Origin: an uncultured Bacteroidia bacterium
GTDB lineage: Bacteria > Bacteroidota > Bacteroidia > Bacteroidales > UBA932
DNA: 64,000 bases
NCBI GenBank assembly: GCA_902791945.1
Contig: CADAXR010000001.1
Coordinates: 18,977-82,976, forward strand
Direction of reading: 5' to 3'
Position 1 is the stretch's first letter. Every line of letters begins with the position of its first letter. A program made the position numbers and the translations under genes. The notes beneath the pieces are model-generated. The model did no database searches and was not told where the DNA came from. It saw only the letters and a list, made by a program, of their open reading frames with translations. Positions 53,486-62,330 of this stretch are shown here, in pieces.

Positions 53486-55075
53486 ATGTCTGAAAGAGGA
53501 AACGGAGCTGTCCTCCGCATCATCACGTTAGTCCTTGCCTTCGCCCTCGGCGTCATGGCCGCCATCCTCTACAACAGGGTGGGCGAGAAGACACGCGGCG
53601 TCAAGGTCCGCTATGAGGACTGGGCCAAGCTCAACATCGTCCTCGACGAAATCTCCAGAAAATACGTCGACACCGTGGACTACGCTGCCGTCACCGACGC
53701 GGCAGTCTCCGCCGCCATGTCTGCCCTCGATCCACACTCCGTCTATATTCCTCCGGTCCAGCTCGAGGCTTCCGAGGAGGATCTTGCCGGTAATTTTGAC
53801 GGCATAGGCATACAGTTCAACGTCCCTAACGACACCGCAATCGTCCTCGAGGTCATCCCGGGCGGTCCGGCCGAGAAAGTCGGCCTCCAGACCGGCGACC
53901 GCATCCTCAAGGTCGACGACAAGGTCATCGCCGGCGTCAGCTTCCCCCAGGACGATATGGTGAAGCTTATGAAGGGCCCCGCCGGGACTAAGGTCAGGAT
54001 CCTTGTCCTGCGTGCCGGTGAGCAGATTCCGTTCGACATCACGAGGGGCAGGATTCCCATCCGCAGCGTCGATGCTTCCTTTATGATAGATTCAGAGACG
54101 GGCTACCTTCGCCTCACGAGATTCTCCCGCAACACCGTCACCGAGTTCAGGAAGGCGACCGCTTCGCTTTCCACGGCCGGGATGAAAAGGCTTATTTTCG
54201 ACCTCAGGGACAATTCCGGCGGCTATTTCGACCAGGCCATCCTCCTCTGCGAGGAGTTCCTCCCCAAGGATGCTGAAATAGTCTATCTGGAGGGTCTTCA
54301 CCACCCGAGGGAGAACTACACCTCCTCCGGCAAGGGCAGCCTTAAGGACATGGATCTCGTGGTGCTTATCAACGAGAACTCCGCATCTTCCAGCGAAATC
54401 TTCGCCGGCGCCATCCAGGACAACGACAGGGGCAGGCTCGTCGGCCGCCGCACCTACGGCAAGGGCCTCGTGCAGGAGCCGGTCTATTTCACCGACGGCT
54501 CCGGCATACGCCTGACCGTGGCGAGGTTCTACACCCCGTCCGGCCGCTGCATCCAGAAGCCCTATTCCGACGATTACGCCTACGACATCTATAAGCGCTA
54601 CGCGAGCGGCGAGGTGTTCTCCCGCGACAGCCTCCATGTCGATACGACGGATGTCCACAAGACTCTTCTCGGTCGCACCGTCTATGGCGGCGGCGGCATC
54701 GTCCCGGACGTTTTCGTCCCCGTGGACACGACAAAGGCTACCAAGTTCTTCATCCAGTGCAACAAGAAGGCGACGCAGATGCGTTTCGCCTCCAGGATGT
54801 TCGACCGCAACCGCGCTGAAATCCTTAAGATAAAGGACTTCAAGGGGATGGATGCGTTCTTCGCATCGCACCCCGTACTTCCCGCCTTCAGGAGCTTCGC
54901 CTCCTCGACCGACGGGATAGTGGCTGCGGAAGATGAATTCAGAGAGACTGCGCCTTACCTCGAGCCTCAGCTCAAGGCGCTCGTGGCAAGGTACTCGCAG
55001 CTTGGCGAGGATGCGTTCTATAAGTATTACCTGCCGGTCGACGATGTGGTCGAGGCGGCGCTAAAAGAGTTTTGA
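53486..55075 (+). CDS. S41-family C-terminal processing peptidase
   Basis: An envelope protease of 529 residues with an N-terminal membrane anchor ([19 protein letters not shown]). A PDZ domain spans about 95-180 ([29 protein letters not shown] region), and the protease core contains [24 protein letters not shown] (nucleophile Ser) and the Lys in YGKGLVQEP. It degrades or trims periplasmic proteins from their C-terminus. The start is the ATG at 53486, since the one at 53456 lies within the deaminase gene. Confidence 0.92.
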   Translation: MSERGNGAVLRIITLVLAFALGVMAAILYNRVGEKTRGVKVRYEDWAKLNIVLDEISRKYVDTVDYAAVTDAAVSAAMSALDPHSVYIPPVQLEASEEDLAGNFDGIGIQFNVPNDTAIVLEVIPGGPAEKVGLQTGDRILKVDDKVIAGVSFPQDDMVKLMKGPAGTKVRILVLRAGEQIPFDITRGRIPIRSVDASFMIDSETGYLRLTRFSRNTVTEFRKATASLSTAGMKRLIFDLRDNSGGYFDQAILLCEEFLPKDAEIVYLEGLHHPRENYTSSGKGSLKDMDLVVLINENSASSSEIFAGAIQDNDRGRLVGRRTYGKGLVQEPVYFTDGSGIRLTVARFYTPSGRCIQKPYSDDYAYDIYKRYASGEVFSRDSLHVDTTDVHKTLLGRTVYGGGGIVPDVFVPVDTTKATKFFIQCNKKATQMRFASRMFDRNRAEILKIKDFKGMDAFFASHPVLPAFRSFASSTDGIVAAEDEFRETAPYLEPQLKALVARYSQLGEDAFYKYYLPVDDVVEAALKEF

Positions 55076-55076
55076 T

Positions 55077-55538
55077 ATGTCCAGCGGAAGGGAAAAAGAA
55101 GGCCTGAAGGCCCTTGGGCGCAAGGTGGCCTTGAAAGAGGGCTACAATCCTGAAATCCTCGAATCGTTCGTTAACCAGCACCAGGGCAACGACTACTGGG
55201 TCCGTTTCAACTGCCCCGAGTTTACGACGCTCTGCCCTATCACCGGTCAGCCCGATTTCGCCGAGATACGCATCAGCTATGTTCCGGATGTCCGGATGGT
55301 CGAGTCGAAGAGCCTCAAGCTCTACCTTTTCGGCTTCCGCAACAACGGCGACTTCCACGAGGACGTGGTCAACACAATCATGAAGGACCTCATCCGCCTT
55401 CTCGATCCCAAGTATATAGAGGTGACCGGTTTCTTCACCCCAAGAGGCGGCATCTCCATCTATCCGTACGCCAACTACGGCCGTCCGGGTACAAAATGGG
55501 AGGCACTTGCTGAAAAGCGCCTCCCCGATCACGATTAG
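55077..55538 (+). CDS. queF: NADPH-dependent preQ0 reductase (QueF)
   Basis: A cytoplasmic enzyme of 153 residues that reduces 7-cyano-7-deazaguanine to preQ1 in queuosine synthesis. It is the short, type I form. The catalytic Cys is in [14 protein letters not shown], and the substrate motif is [10 protein letters not shown], followed by a His/Glu pair in FHEDVVN. It is the last gene of the synthetase-deaminase-protease operon. Its stop codon lies within a hairpin shared with the converging fabF gene. Confidence 0.95.
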   Translation: MSSGREKEGLKALGRKVALKEGYNPEILESFVNQHQGNDYWVRFNCPEFTTLCPITGQPDFAEIRISYVPDVRMVESKSLKLYLFGFRNNGDFHEDVVNTIMKDLIRLLDPKYIEVTGFFTPRGGISIYPYANYGRPGTKWEALAEKRLPDHD

Positions 55539-55553
55539 TCTCCGGGACTAATC
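55533..55553. terminator. Hairpin containing both stop codons of converging genes
   Basis: GATTAGTC (55533-55540) pairs with GACTAATC (55546-55553), loop TCCGG. The queF stop (55536-55538) and the fabF stop (55548-55550) are both inside the stem. T runs are weak, so termination may be partial. Confidence 0.5.
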
Positions 55554-56816
55554 TTCGTATTTCCTGAACACCAGACAGGCGTTGTGGCCTCCGAACCCGA
55601 GGGAGTCGGAGAGGCCTATCGTGATGTCGCTGCGGACGGCCTCGTTCGGAGTGTAGTCGAGGTCGCACTCGGGGTCCGGGCAGTCGAGGTTGATTGTCGG
55701 AGGGATTATCCCGTTCTTGAGCGCGAGGATCGTCGCGATTGCCTCTGCAGCGCCGGCAGCGCCGAACATGTGGCCCGTCATCGACTTGGTCGAGGAGATG
55801 TGGGCCTTGTAGGCGTAGTCGCCGAGGGCAGCCTTGTAGGCTACTGTCTCGGCAATGTCGTTGAGGATCGTGCCTGTGCCGTGGGCGTTGATGTAGAGGT
55901 TGTCCTTTGAAGGGTCGAATCCGGACTCCTCGAGGGCGCTGCGGAAGCAGGCGGCCTGGGTCGAGCCGTCCGGCCTCGGGGCCGTCGGGTGCCAGGCGTC
56001 GCAAGTGTTTCCGTAGCCGGTGATTTCTCCGTAGATGGGGGCTCCGCGCTGGAGGGCGTGCTCGAGGGACTCGAGGACGATCGCTCCGGCGCCGTCGGCC
56101 ATCACGAAGCCCTTGCGGTTCTTGTTAAAGGGAAGGGAGGAGTATTTCGGATCCTCGGCCCTGGAGAGGGCCTTGGCGTTGAAGAATCCGGCGATGCCGA
56201 GGGGAATCGTGGAGTTCTCGCAGCCGCCGGCGATGATGGCGTCGGCGTAGCCGTGGCGGATGGCGCGGAAGGCTTCGCCGATGCAGTGCGACGAGGTCGC
56301 GCAGGCGGTCACGATGTCGAGGCAGGGGCCTTCGGCGTGGTGCTTGATGGCGATGTGGCCTGCCGCTATGTTGGAAATCATCGTAGGGATGAACAGGGGG
56401 GAGATCCACTGGCCTGAAGGGTCCTCGATCATCTTGGCCGTCTCGCGGTACTGGACGTCGAAGCCGCCGATGCCGGAGCCGATATAGACGCCGAAGCGGA
56501 GCGGCTCGATGTTCTTGCCTTCACCGTCGGCGACGAGCCCGCTGTCGGTCACGGCCTGCCAGGCGGCGGCCATGCCGTACTGGGTGAAGAGGTCCTGCTT
56601 GCGGACGAAGGGTTTGTCCATCCCGAACTCCTCGGGATTGAAATCCCTGACCTTGCCGGCGTATTTGACCGGAAGGTCCTTGAACTCGTCGATGAAATCG
56701 ATGCCGCAGACGCCTGCTATAAGGTTATCCCAGTACTCCTTGACGGAATTGCCCAGCGACGAGACGATTCCGAGTCCTGTGATCACTACTCTTTGGGGTT
56801 TCTCGCAATAAGTCAT
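55548..56816 (-). CDS. fabF: 3-oxoacyl-[acyl-carrier-protein] synthase II (FabF-type)
   Basis: A condensing enzyme of 422 residues that elongates fatty acids on ACP. The thiolase-fold triad is intact: Cys in DIVTACATSSH, His in INAHGTGT and His in KSMTGHMFGAAG. The N-terminal RVVITGLGIVSSLG is typical. The start is the ATG at 56816, just downstream of a -7 element. Length and motifs fit FabF. A FabB-like or polyketide-type KS cannot be fully excluded, but no acyl carrier or reductase genes lie beside it. Confidence 0.9.
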   Translation of the reverse strand: MTYCEKPQRVVITGLGIVSSLGNSVKEYWDNLIAGVCGIDFIDEFKDLPVKYAGKVRDFNPEEFGMDKPFVRKQDLFTQYGMAAAWQAVTDSGLVADGEGKNIEPLRFGVYIGSGIGGFDVQYRETAKMIEDPSGQWISPLFIPTMISNIAAGHIAIKHHAEGPCLDIVTACATSSHCIGEAFRAIRHGYADAIIAGGCENSTIPLGIAGFFNAKALSRAEDPKYSSLPFNKNRKGFVMADGAGAIVLESLEHALQRGAPIYGEITGYGNTCDAWHPTAPRPDGSTQAACFRSALEESGFDPSKDNLYINAHGTGTILNDIAETVAYKAALGDYAYKAHISSTKSMTGHMFGAAGAAEAIATILALKNGIIPPTINLDCPDPECDLDYTPNEAVRSDITIGLSDSLGFGGHNACLVFRKYED

Positions 56817-56822
56817 AGTCCG

Positions 56823-56830
56823 CAAATATA
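56823..56830 (-). promoter_or_regulatory. -7 element for fabF
   Basis: On the minus strand TATATTTG, exact consensus, ending 6 bases before the ATG at 56816. No -33 TTTG at normal spacing. The leader would be only a few bases. Confidence 0.45.
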
Positions 56831-56867
56831 CAACTTTTTGGGTAAATACCACCTCGGCCCTGCAATG

Positions 56868-57296
56868 TTACCTGCGCTTTCTGCTGCGCAGGCGGCCGGC
56901 GCTCTCGACGACCAGCTGGTCCTGGAAGGCGCCTCTCGCGGCGAGAAAGTCAAAGACGGTTATGGCGAGGGGGAATATGGCCGTGTAACGGAACACCGCA
57001 CCTTCCGGCGCCGTGAAATACATCACGCCGAGCCAGATGAATATGCCGAGCGAAACAAGCGCGGCCACTACCGACAGCCTCATCTGGAGTATTCTCACCT
57101 TGAAGGAGACGAGGGCCAGGAGCTGGATTGCCGCGAGGATCCACAGGATGATCGCCATATAGGGCTTCACAAGGGCCGTGTAGCGCACGGCTTCAAGGCC
57201 GTCGGGCGTGTTTATCGTAAGTGCGTTGCCAAAAAGGAGGAAGCAAAGCAAACCGGCCGCAACGGCCAGATAAAGGGTCTGAACTCTCTGCCACAT
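56868..57296 (-). CDS. DUF4293-family small membrane protein
   Basis: A 142-residue protein with four predicted membrane segments and the family opening MWQRVQTLYLAVAAGLLCFL. A basic tail (RLRSRKRR) probably faces the cytoplasm. DUF4293 is a conserved Bacteroidota family of unknown function. The start at 57296 is chosen because the family begins at MxQRxQT. The ATG at 57323 overlaps a -7 element. Confidence 0.8.
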   Translation of the reverse strand: MWQRVQTLYLAVAAGLLCFLLFGNALTINTPDGLEAVRYTALVKPYMAIILWILAAIQLLALVSFKVRILQMRLSVVAALVSLGIFIWLGVMYFTAPEGAVFRYTAIFPLAITVFDFLAARGAFQDQLVVESAGRLRSRKRR

Positions 57297-57320
57297 TATT
57301 ATTCTTGTTTTCTTTCTCCG

Positions 57321-57357
57321 CAAAAATAGGAAAATCGCTTTTCAATTCCTATATTTG
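57321..57357. promoter_or_regulatory. Divergent -7 elements: DUF4293 (minus) and nucleoside phosphorylase (plus)
   Basis: 57328-57321 on the minus strand reads TATTTTTG and 57350-57357 on the plus strand reads TATATTTG. Both are exact TAnnTTTG matches. The latter is 27 bases before the phosphorylase ATG at 57385. Confidence 0.5.
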
Positions 57358-57384
57358 CTATCCATCATACTAACTGCAGTAATT

Positions 57385-58260
57385 ATGAGAATACCCGAGT
57401 CAGAACTGATAATCAACGAAGACGGATCTGCGTTCCACATCCACATCCGTCCCGAAGAGCTCGCCGACGACATCATCATGGTCGGCGACCCTTCCAGGGT
57501 CCGCATGATCGCCGGATACCTTTCCGACATCGAGTGCGAGCACGAGTCCCGTGAGTTTGTCTCCGTGACAGGCTATTACAAAGGAAAGAGGCTTACCGTC
57601 CTTTCCCACGGCATCGGCCCTGACAACATCGACATCGTGATGACCGAGCTTGACGCCCTCGCAAACGTCGATTTCGCGACCCGCGAGGTCAAGCCCGTCC
57701 ACAGGGCCCTCAACATCGTCCGCATCGGGACCTCCGGCGCCCTCCACGCCGACATTCCCCTCGGCTCCTACATCCTCTCCCACATCTCCGTCGGTTTCGA
57801 CGGTGTCATGAACTGGTACGCCAATAGGGAGAACGTCACCATCCCCGAGGTCGAAGAGTCCTTCAAGAAGCACATGGACTGGGCTCCGACCCTCCCTTCT
57901 CCTTATTTCGTCAAAGCCAGCCAGAAGATGATCGACATGCTATCCGGCTTTACGATCAAGGGCGTCACCATCTCCGCCCCGGGCTTCTACGGCCCCCAGG
58001 GCAGGGTAGTGCGCATGCCGCTCGCTATGCCTGACATGCTGGAGAAGATCGAAAACTTCCGCTTCGGCGAGTACCGCATCACCAATTTCGAGATGGAGAG
58101 CGCACCCGTCGCCGGCTTTGCCCGCCAGCTTGGCCACAACGCAACGACCGTCTGCTGCGCCATCGCCAACCGCTACCTCAAGAGCAGCAACCCCGACTAC
58201 AAGCCCTTCATCCGTAACCTCGTCGAGAAAGTCCTCGACGCCTTCGCCGCCGCGAAGTAG
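57385..58260 (+). CDS. Nucleoside phosphorylase (uridine-phosphorylase-like)
   Basis: A cytoplasmic PNP/UDP-family enzyme of 291 residues that splits a nucleoside with phosphate to base and ribose 1-phosphate. Motifs are MVGDPSRVRM (phosphate), SHGIGPDNIDIVMTEL, RIGTSGALH and NFEMESAPVAGFA (ribose-binding Glu-Met-Glu). A segment insertion (MNWYANRENVTIPEVEES) is found in Bacteroidota members. Start at the ATG at 57385, because that at 57355 overlaps the -7 element. Its stop codon falls in the first unit of a tandem repeat. Confidence 0.88.
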   Translation: MRIPESELIINEDGSAFHIHIRPEELADDIIMVGDPSRVRMIAGYLSDIECEHESREFVSVTGYYKGKRLTVLSHGIGPDNIDIVMTELDALANVDFATREVKPVHRALNIVRIGTSGALHADIPLGSYILSHISVGFDGVMNWYANRENVTIPEVEESFKKHMDWAPTLPSPYFVKASQKMIDMLSGFTIKGVTISAPGFYGPQGRVVRMPLAMPDMLEKIENFRFGEYRITNFEMESAPVAGFARQLGHNATTVCCAIANRYLKSSNPDYKPFIRNLVEKVLDAFAAAK

Positions 58261-58306
58261 ATTTTCCGGCTACGCTCGAAAAGTAGATTTCTCGACTACG
58301 CTCGAA
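58255..58306. repeat. Two tandem 26-bp imperfect repeats at the phosphorylase stop codon
   Basis: Units 58255-58280 and 58281-58306 both begin AAGTAGATTT and end CTACGCTCGAA, differing at few central positions. The first contains the TAG stop. Related dispersed motifs (CTCGACTACGCTCGAAATGAC type) occur, from memory, between genes in many Bacteroidota, so this is probably a REP-like intergenic element. Confidence 0.65.
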
Positions 58307-58315
58307 ATGACAAAA

Positions 58316-58344
58316 AAAACCGACTCGATGAGAGCCGGTTTTTT
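58316..58344. terminator. Bidirectional terminator between phosphorylase and TPR genes
   Basis: AAAACCG (58316-58322) pairs with CGGTTTT (58336-58342), with inner stem CTC/GAG around GAT, followed by T run. An A run on the left arm lets it serve the minus-strand gene too. Confidence 0.7.
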
Positions 58345-58361
58345 GTTGAATGGTTCTTCTG

Positions 58362-59687
58362 CTATTTAGCACCCTGGAGGTAGGCTTCGTACTTCTCGTA
58401 GTTGGCCTTGTTCTCGGCGCTTTCGTTGCGGAAGATGAAGTAGATCCTCTTGAGGTAGTCGGCGGCACTCTGCTTGACGGCGTCGTTCTCGCTGACGTTG
58501 AAAGCGGTCTCGAAAGGATTCAGGCACTTCTTGAGGGTCGCTGCGAGCTCCTCCTGGAGGGCGTCGTACTTCTTGTACTCGCTGTAGGGGAGGGCGTTGG
58601 CCTCTTCCTGGATCTCGAGAGCCCTGTTGTACCACATCACACCCTGGCCGTAGTAGCCCATTTCATACTTGGGGTTGACCTCCGCGCACTTGTTGTAGGC
58701 GGCGACGGCGTTGTCGAATTCCTTAAGCTTGGCCCAGATGTCGCCCTCGACATAGTAGAGGGAAGGATTGTCGGGCATCTGCTTCTTGGCGAGGTCGAGG
58801 AGCTCGATGAGCTTCTTGGGGTCTTCCTTGGTCGCGATGTAGAGGTTGATGAGGCTGGTCATGACCTGGACGTTCTCGGGGTACTTGCCGAAGCCGTCCT
58901 CGAGGTACTTCCTGGCGGCGAGGGTGTCCTTCGCGGCGAAGCTGACCTCGGAAAGGTTCGCATAGACGGAGCCTTCCTGCTCGTAGCCGTTCTCGAGGGC
59001 TTTGAGGAAGCAGCTCCTGGCCTTCTCGATGTCCTTGTTCTCGAGGGACATCACGCCGGCGTTATAGACGGCGCTCCAGTCGGGAGTGTTGTAGGGAGCG
59101 GTCGCGGCGGCGTCCGAAGAGGCCTCGAAGCACTCGGCTGCCTTGGCCTTGTCTCCGAGCTGGTAGGCTACGAAGGCGTCGCTGTAGTATTTCTCGGAAA
59201 TGCTCTTGATGGCGGCGCTGATGTCCTTGGTCTTGGAACCCTTGGCGTCGACCTCGGAGGCTTTCTTGTAGGCCTCGAGAGCTTTGGCGAGAGCGTCCTG
59301 GTCTTTATAGACGGGCTTTGTCACCTCGATGAACTGAAGACGGCCGGCCATGTCGAAGTAGAGGTTCTTGTTCGCGTAGACGACTTTCTCGTACTCATTT
59401 CCGTTGAGGGTGACGACTTCCGAGGAGCGGGGCTTCTCGGAACCCATCGTGAGGGCCAGCTCAGCCTTGGTGCCGCCGACTACGTTGGCGGTAGGCTGGT
59501 TGTATGCGTTGAGCCAGGCCTGACCGAGCTTGAGCCAGGTGGCTACCTTTGTCCCTTTCTTGGCGTCGGCGGCTACGGCCTCGGCTTTCTCGACGGCCTT
59601 CTTGAGGTCGGCGGCGGACTTCTCCTGGGCGAATGCTCCGAAACCTGCGGAGGCGAGGAGAGCAATTGCAAGGATGATTTTTTTCAT
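58362..59687 (-). CDS. Exported TPR-repeat protein
   Basis: A periplasmic protein of 441 residues (signal LLASAGFGAFAQ, no lipobox) with an N-terminal alanine-rich helix and several TPR repeats (AVYNAGVMSLENKDIEKARS, SLYYVEGDIWAKLKEFDNAV, MGYYGQGVMWYNRA). TPR arrays bind partner proteins. No partner is evident. It lies 19 bases behind gyrA on the same strand, an arrangement that, from memory, occurs in other Bacteroidales, and is probably co-transcribed with gyrA. Confidence 0.85.
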   Translation of the reverse strand: MKKIILAIALLASAGFGAFAQEKSAADLKKAVEKAEAVAADAKKGTKVATWLKLGQAWLNAYNQPTANVVGGTKAELALTMGSEKPRSSEVVTLNGNEYEKVVYANKNLYFDMAGRLQFIEVTKPVYKDQDALAKALEAYKKASEVDAKGSKTKDISAAIKSISEKYYSDAFVAYQLGDKAKAAECFEASSDAAATAPYNTPDWSAVYNAGVMSLENKDIEKARSCFLKALENGYEQEGSVYANLSEVSFAAKDTLAARKYLEDGFGKYPENVQVMTSLINLYIATKEDPKKLIELLDLAKKQMPDNPSLYYVEGDIWAKLKEFDNAVAAYNKCAEVNPKYEMGYYGQGVMWYNRALEIQEEANALPYSEYKKYDALQEELAATLKKCLNPFETAFNVSENDAVKQSAADYLKRIYFIFRNESAENKANYEKYEAYLQGAK

Positions 59688-59706
59688 AACTGTAGTTTTT
59701 TAACGG

Positions 59707-62247
59707 TTATTCTGTTGTTTCAATATTTCCTTCAGTTTCGGGCGCTGCGGCTTCGTCTTCATTCTCCTCTCCCTTCTTTACCACGGAGACTGCTGCAATG
59801 GAGTCTCCCTCGCGAATGTTGATGAGCTTCACTCCCTGGGCGGCCCTTCCGGTCACCCTGATCGACGCCGCTTCCATCCTGATCGTGAGACCGCTGCGGG
59901 TGATGATCATGAGATCATCCTCGTCAGTGATGGTCTTGAGGGCGACGAGCGGACCGGTCTTCTCTGTTATATTTATGGTCTTCACTCCCTTCGCGCCTCT
60001 CGAAGTCTGGCGGTACTCGGCGGGGTCGGAACGCTTTCCGAAACCGTTCTCGCTCACGACGAGAACCTGGTTCGCAGCGGCGTTCTCCTCATCCGGGTCG
60101 AGACAGACTGCGCCGACGACAAAGTCCCCTTCATCAAGATTGATGCCACGGACGCCGGTCGAGGTCCTGCCCATGGCGCGGGCCTGGCTCTCGATGAAGT
60201 GGACGCAGCGTCCGCCGTTGGCGGCGATCATGATGTGGCAGTTGCCGCTAGTGAGCATCGCTTCGATGAGTTCGTCGTCCTCGCGGATGTTGATGGCGTT
60301 GATGCCGTTGGTCCTCGGACGGGAGTAGGCTTCGAGGGATGTCTTCTTGATCGTGCCGTTGCGGGTGATCATGACGATGTAGTGGTTCTCGATGAACTCG
60401 GGGGTCTTGAGGTCGCGGACGTTGATGTAGGCTTTGACCTTGTCATCGGGCTCGATCGAGAGGATGTTCTGGATGGCGCGGCCCTTGGAGGTGCGGTTGC
60501 CTTCCGGGATCATGTAGACCTTGAGCCAGTAGCAGCGGCCCTTCTGGGTGAAGAGCAGCATTGTCGCGTGGGTCGAGGCTATGTAGATGTGCTCGATGAA
60601 GTCTTCGTCGCGCGTTGCGCCGCCCTTGATGCCGACGCCGCCGCGGTGCTGGGTGCGGAACTCGGTCAGGGGGGTGCGCTTGATGTAGCCGAGGTGTGAG
60701 ATCGTGATGACCTGCTCTTCGTCGGCGTAGAAGTCCTCGGGGTTGAACTCGTCCTCGGCGAGGGTGATCTCGGTCATGCGCTTGTCGCCGTATTTCTCCT
60801 TGAGGGCGAGGGTCTCTTCCTTGACGATGCCGAGCTGGAGGGCCGGGCTGGCGAGGATCTCCTCGCAGCGGGCGATGAATTTTACGAGCTCGTCGTATTC
60901 GGCCTGGAGCTTTTCCCTTTCTAGTCCTGTCAGCTGGCGGAGCCTCATCTCGACGATTGCCGTAGCCTGAGGGTCGGTGAAGCCGAACTCGTCCATGAGG
61001 GCCTGCTTGGCTTCGTCGACGCCGGCCGAGTGCCTTATTATATAGACGATGCGGTCGATCACGTCGATGGCCTTGAGGAGGCCTTCGAGGATGTGGGCCC
61101 TCTTCTTGGCCTTGTCGAGGTCGAAGCGGGTCCTGCGGACCACGACGTCGTGGCGGAAATCGACAAAGTTGGCGATGATCTCCTTGAGGGAAAGGGTCCT
61201 CGGGCGGCCCTTGACGAGGGCCACGTTGTTGAAGGAGAAGCTCGACTGGAGAGGGGTGTATTTGTAGAGCGTGTTGAGCACTACGTTGGAGTTGACACCC
61301 ATCTTGAGCCTGATGATGACGCGGACGCCTTCGCGGGCGGAGGATTCGTCGTTGATGTAGGAAATGCCTTCGATCTTCTTGTCCTCGACCATCTGGGCGA
61401 TCTTTTCGATCATCTCCCTCTTGTTGACCATGTAGGGAATCTCGGTCACGACGATGGTCTCGCGGCCCTTGTCGTCGACTTCGATCTCGGTACGGGAACG
61501 GATTACGACCCTGCCGCGGCCGGTCTCATAGGCCTCGCGGATGCCGGAGGTCCCCATGATGATGCCGCCGGTGGGGAAGTCGGGGCCCTTGATGTGCTGC
61601 ATCAGGCCGTCGGTCGTGATGTCGGGGTCGTCGATGAAGGCGGCGATGGCGTCGCAGCATTCGGTCAGGTTGTGGGGCGGCATGCTGGTCGCCATACCGA
61701 CGGCGATGCCGGCGGAGCCGTTGAGGAGGAGCAGCGGGGCCTTGGTCGGGAGGACGACGGGCTCTTTCTCCGTGTCGTCGAAGTTGGGGACCATGTCCAC
61801 TGTGTCCTTGTCGATGTCGCCTATGACGTCCTCGGCCATCTTCTGGAGCTTGGCCTCGGTGTAACGCATCGCGGCCACGGGGTCGCCGTCCATTGAGCCG
61901 AAGTTGCCCTGTCCGAAGACGAGGGGGTAGCGCTGGTTCCACTTCTGGCCGAGGCGGACCATGGCGTCGTAGACGCTGGAGTCGCCGTGGGGGTGATACT
62001 TACCCATGACGTCACCGACGATCCTGGCGGATTTTCTTGTCTGTGCGGTGTAGCCCAGGCCCATCTTGTCCATGCCGTAGATGACGCGGCGCTGGACGGG
62101 CTTCATGCCGTCGCGGACGTCCGGGAGGGCCCTGGAGACGATGACGGACATCGAGTAGTCGATGTAGGCCGTGCGCATCTCCTTGTCGATTTCCACGGGC
62201 TGGATTATGCCTGTGGTCTCTTCAAATTTCTCTTCGTTGTTATCCAT
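59707..62247 (-). CDS. gyrA: DNA gyrase subunit A
   Basis: The DNA-cleaving subunit of gyrase, 846 residues. The catalytic Tyr is Tyr129 in AAMRYTE. The quinolone-determining region is [17 protein letters not shown], where Ser90 and Asp94 correspond to E. coli Ser83 and Asp87, the susceptible type. The six-bladed C-terminal DNA-wrapping domain has the GyrA-box-like RGAKGVKTI segment near residue 745. Acidic tail ([18 protein letters not shown]) of the usual type. Start ATG at 62247 is followed by an acidic N-terminus typical of Bacteroidota GyrA. Its closest paralogue ParC lacks this C-terminal domain. Confidence 0.96.
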   Translation of the reverse strand: MDNNEEKFEETTGIIQPVEIDKEMRTAYIDYSMSVIVSRALPDVRDGMKPVQRRVIYGMDKMGLGYTAQTRKSARIVGDVMGKYHPHGDSSVYDAMVRLGQKWNQRYPLVFGQGNFGSMDGDPVAAMRYTEAKLQKMAEDVIGDIDKDTVDMVPNFDDTEKEPVVLPTKAPLLLLNGSAGIAVGMATSMPPHNLTECCDAIAAFIDDPDITTDGLMQHIKGPDFPTGGIIMGTSGIREAYETGRGRVVIRSRTEIEVDDKGRETIVVTEIPYMVNKREMIEKIAQMVEDKKIEGISYINDESSAREGVRVIIRLKMGVNSNVVLNTLYKYTPLQSSFSFNNVALVKGRPRTLSLKEIIANFVDFRHDVVVRRTRFDLDKAKKRAHILEGLLKAIDVIDRIVYIIRHSAGVDEAKQALMDEFGFTDPQATAIVEMRLRQLTGLEREKLQAEYDELVKFIARCEEILASPALQLGIVKEETLALKEKYGDKRMTEITLAEDEFNPEDFYADEEQVITISHLGYIKRTPLTEFRTQHRGGVGIKGGATRDEDFIEHIYIASTHATMLLFTQKGRCYWLKVYMIPEGNRTSKGRAIQNILSIEPDDKVKAYINVRDLKTPEFIENHYIVMITRNGTIKKTSLEAYSRPRTNGINAINIREDDELIEAMLTSGNCHIMIAANGGRCVHFIESQARAMGRTSTGVRGINLDEGDFVVGAVCLDPDEENAAANQVLVVSENGFGKRSDPAEYRQTSRGAKGVKTINITEKTGPLVALKTITDEDDLMIITRSGLTIRMEAASIRVTGRAAQGVKLINIREGDSIAAVSVVKKGEENEDEAAAPETEGNIETTE

Positions 62248-62282
62248 TAATGCAAATGTTTTCCACTTTATTATTAAGTAGG

Positions 62283-62312
62283 CAAAGTTAACAAAAAAAT
62301 TGATTATTTTTG
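62283..62312. promoter_or_regulatory. Divergent -7 elements for gyrA (minus) and the Clp ATPase (plus)
   Basis: 62290-62283 on the minus strand reads TAACTTTG. 62305-62312 on the plus strand reads TATTTTTG. Both match TAnnTTTG exactly. No -33 TTTG at standard spacing for either. Confidence 0.5.
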
Positions 62313-62330
62313 CTATCCGGAAAGTAAAAA

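Noticed and set aside
58255-58306. CRISPR array
   Set aside because: Only two adjacent units with no spacers between them and no cas genes in the window.
58350-59822. Plus-strand open frame of 490 codons opposite the TPR gene
   Set aside because: Low-complexity Leu/Val/Gly-rich translation typical of antisense to Ala/Glu/Lys-rich helices; the minus strand has a signal peptide and TPR motifs.
61030-61896. Plus-strand open frame of 288 codons opposite gyrA
   Set aside because: Falls in the conserved catalytic part of gyrA and has no independent support.
61945-62015. Possible quinolone-resistance change in gyrA
   Set aside because: The residues equivalent to E. coli Ser83 and Asp87 are Ser90 and Asp94, the susceptible state; Ser91 in place of Ala84 is not a known resistance change to my knowledge.
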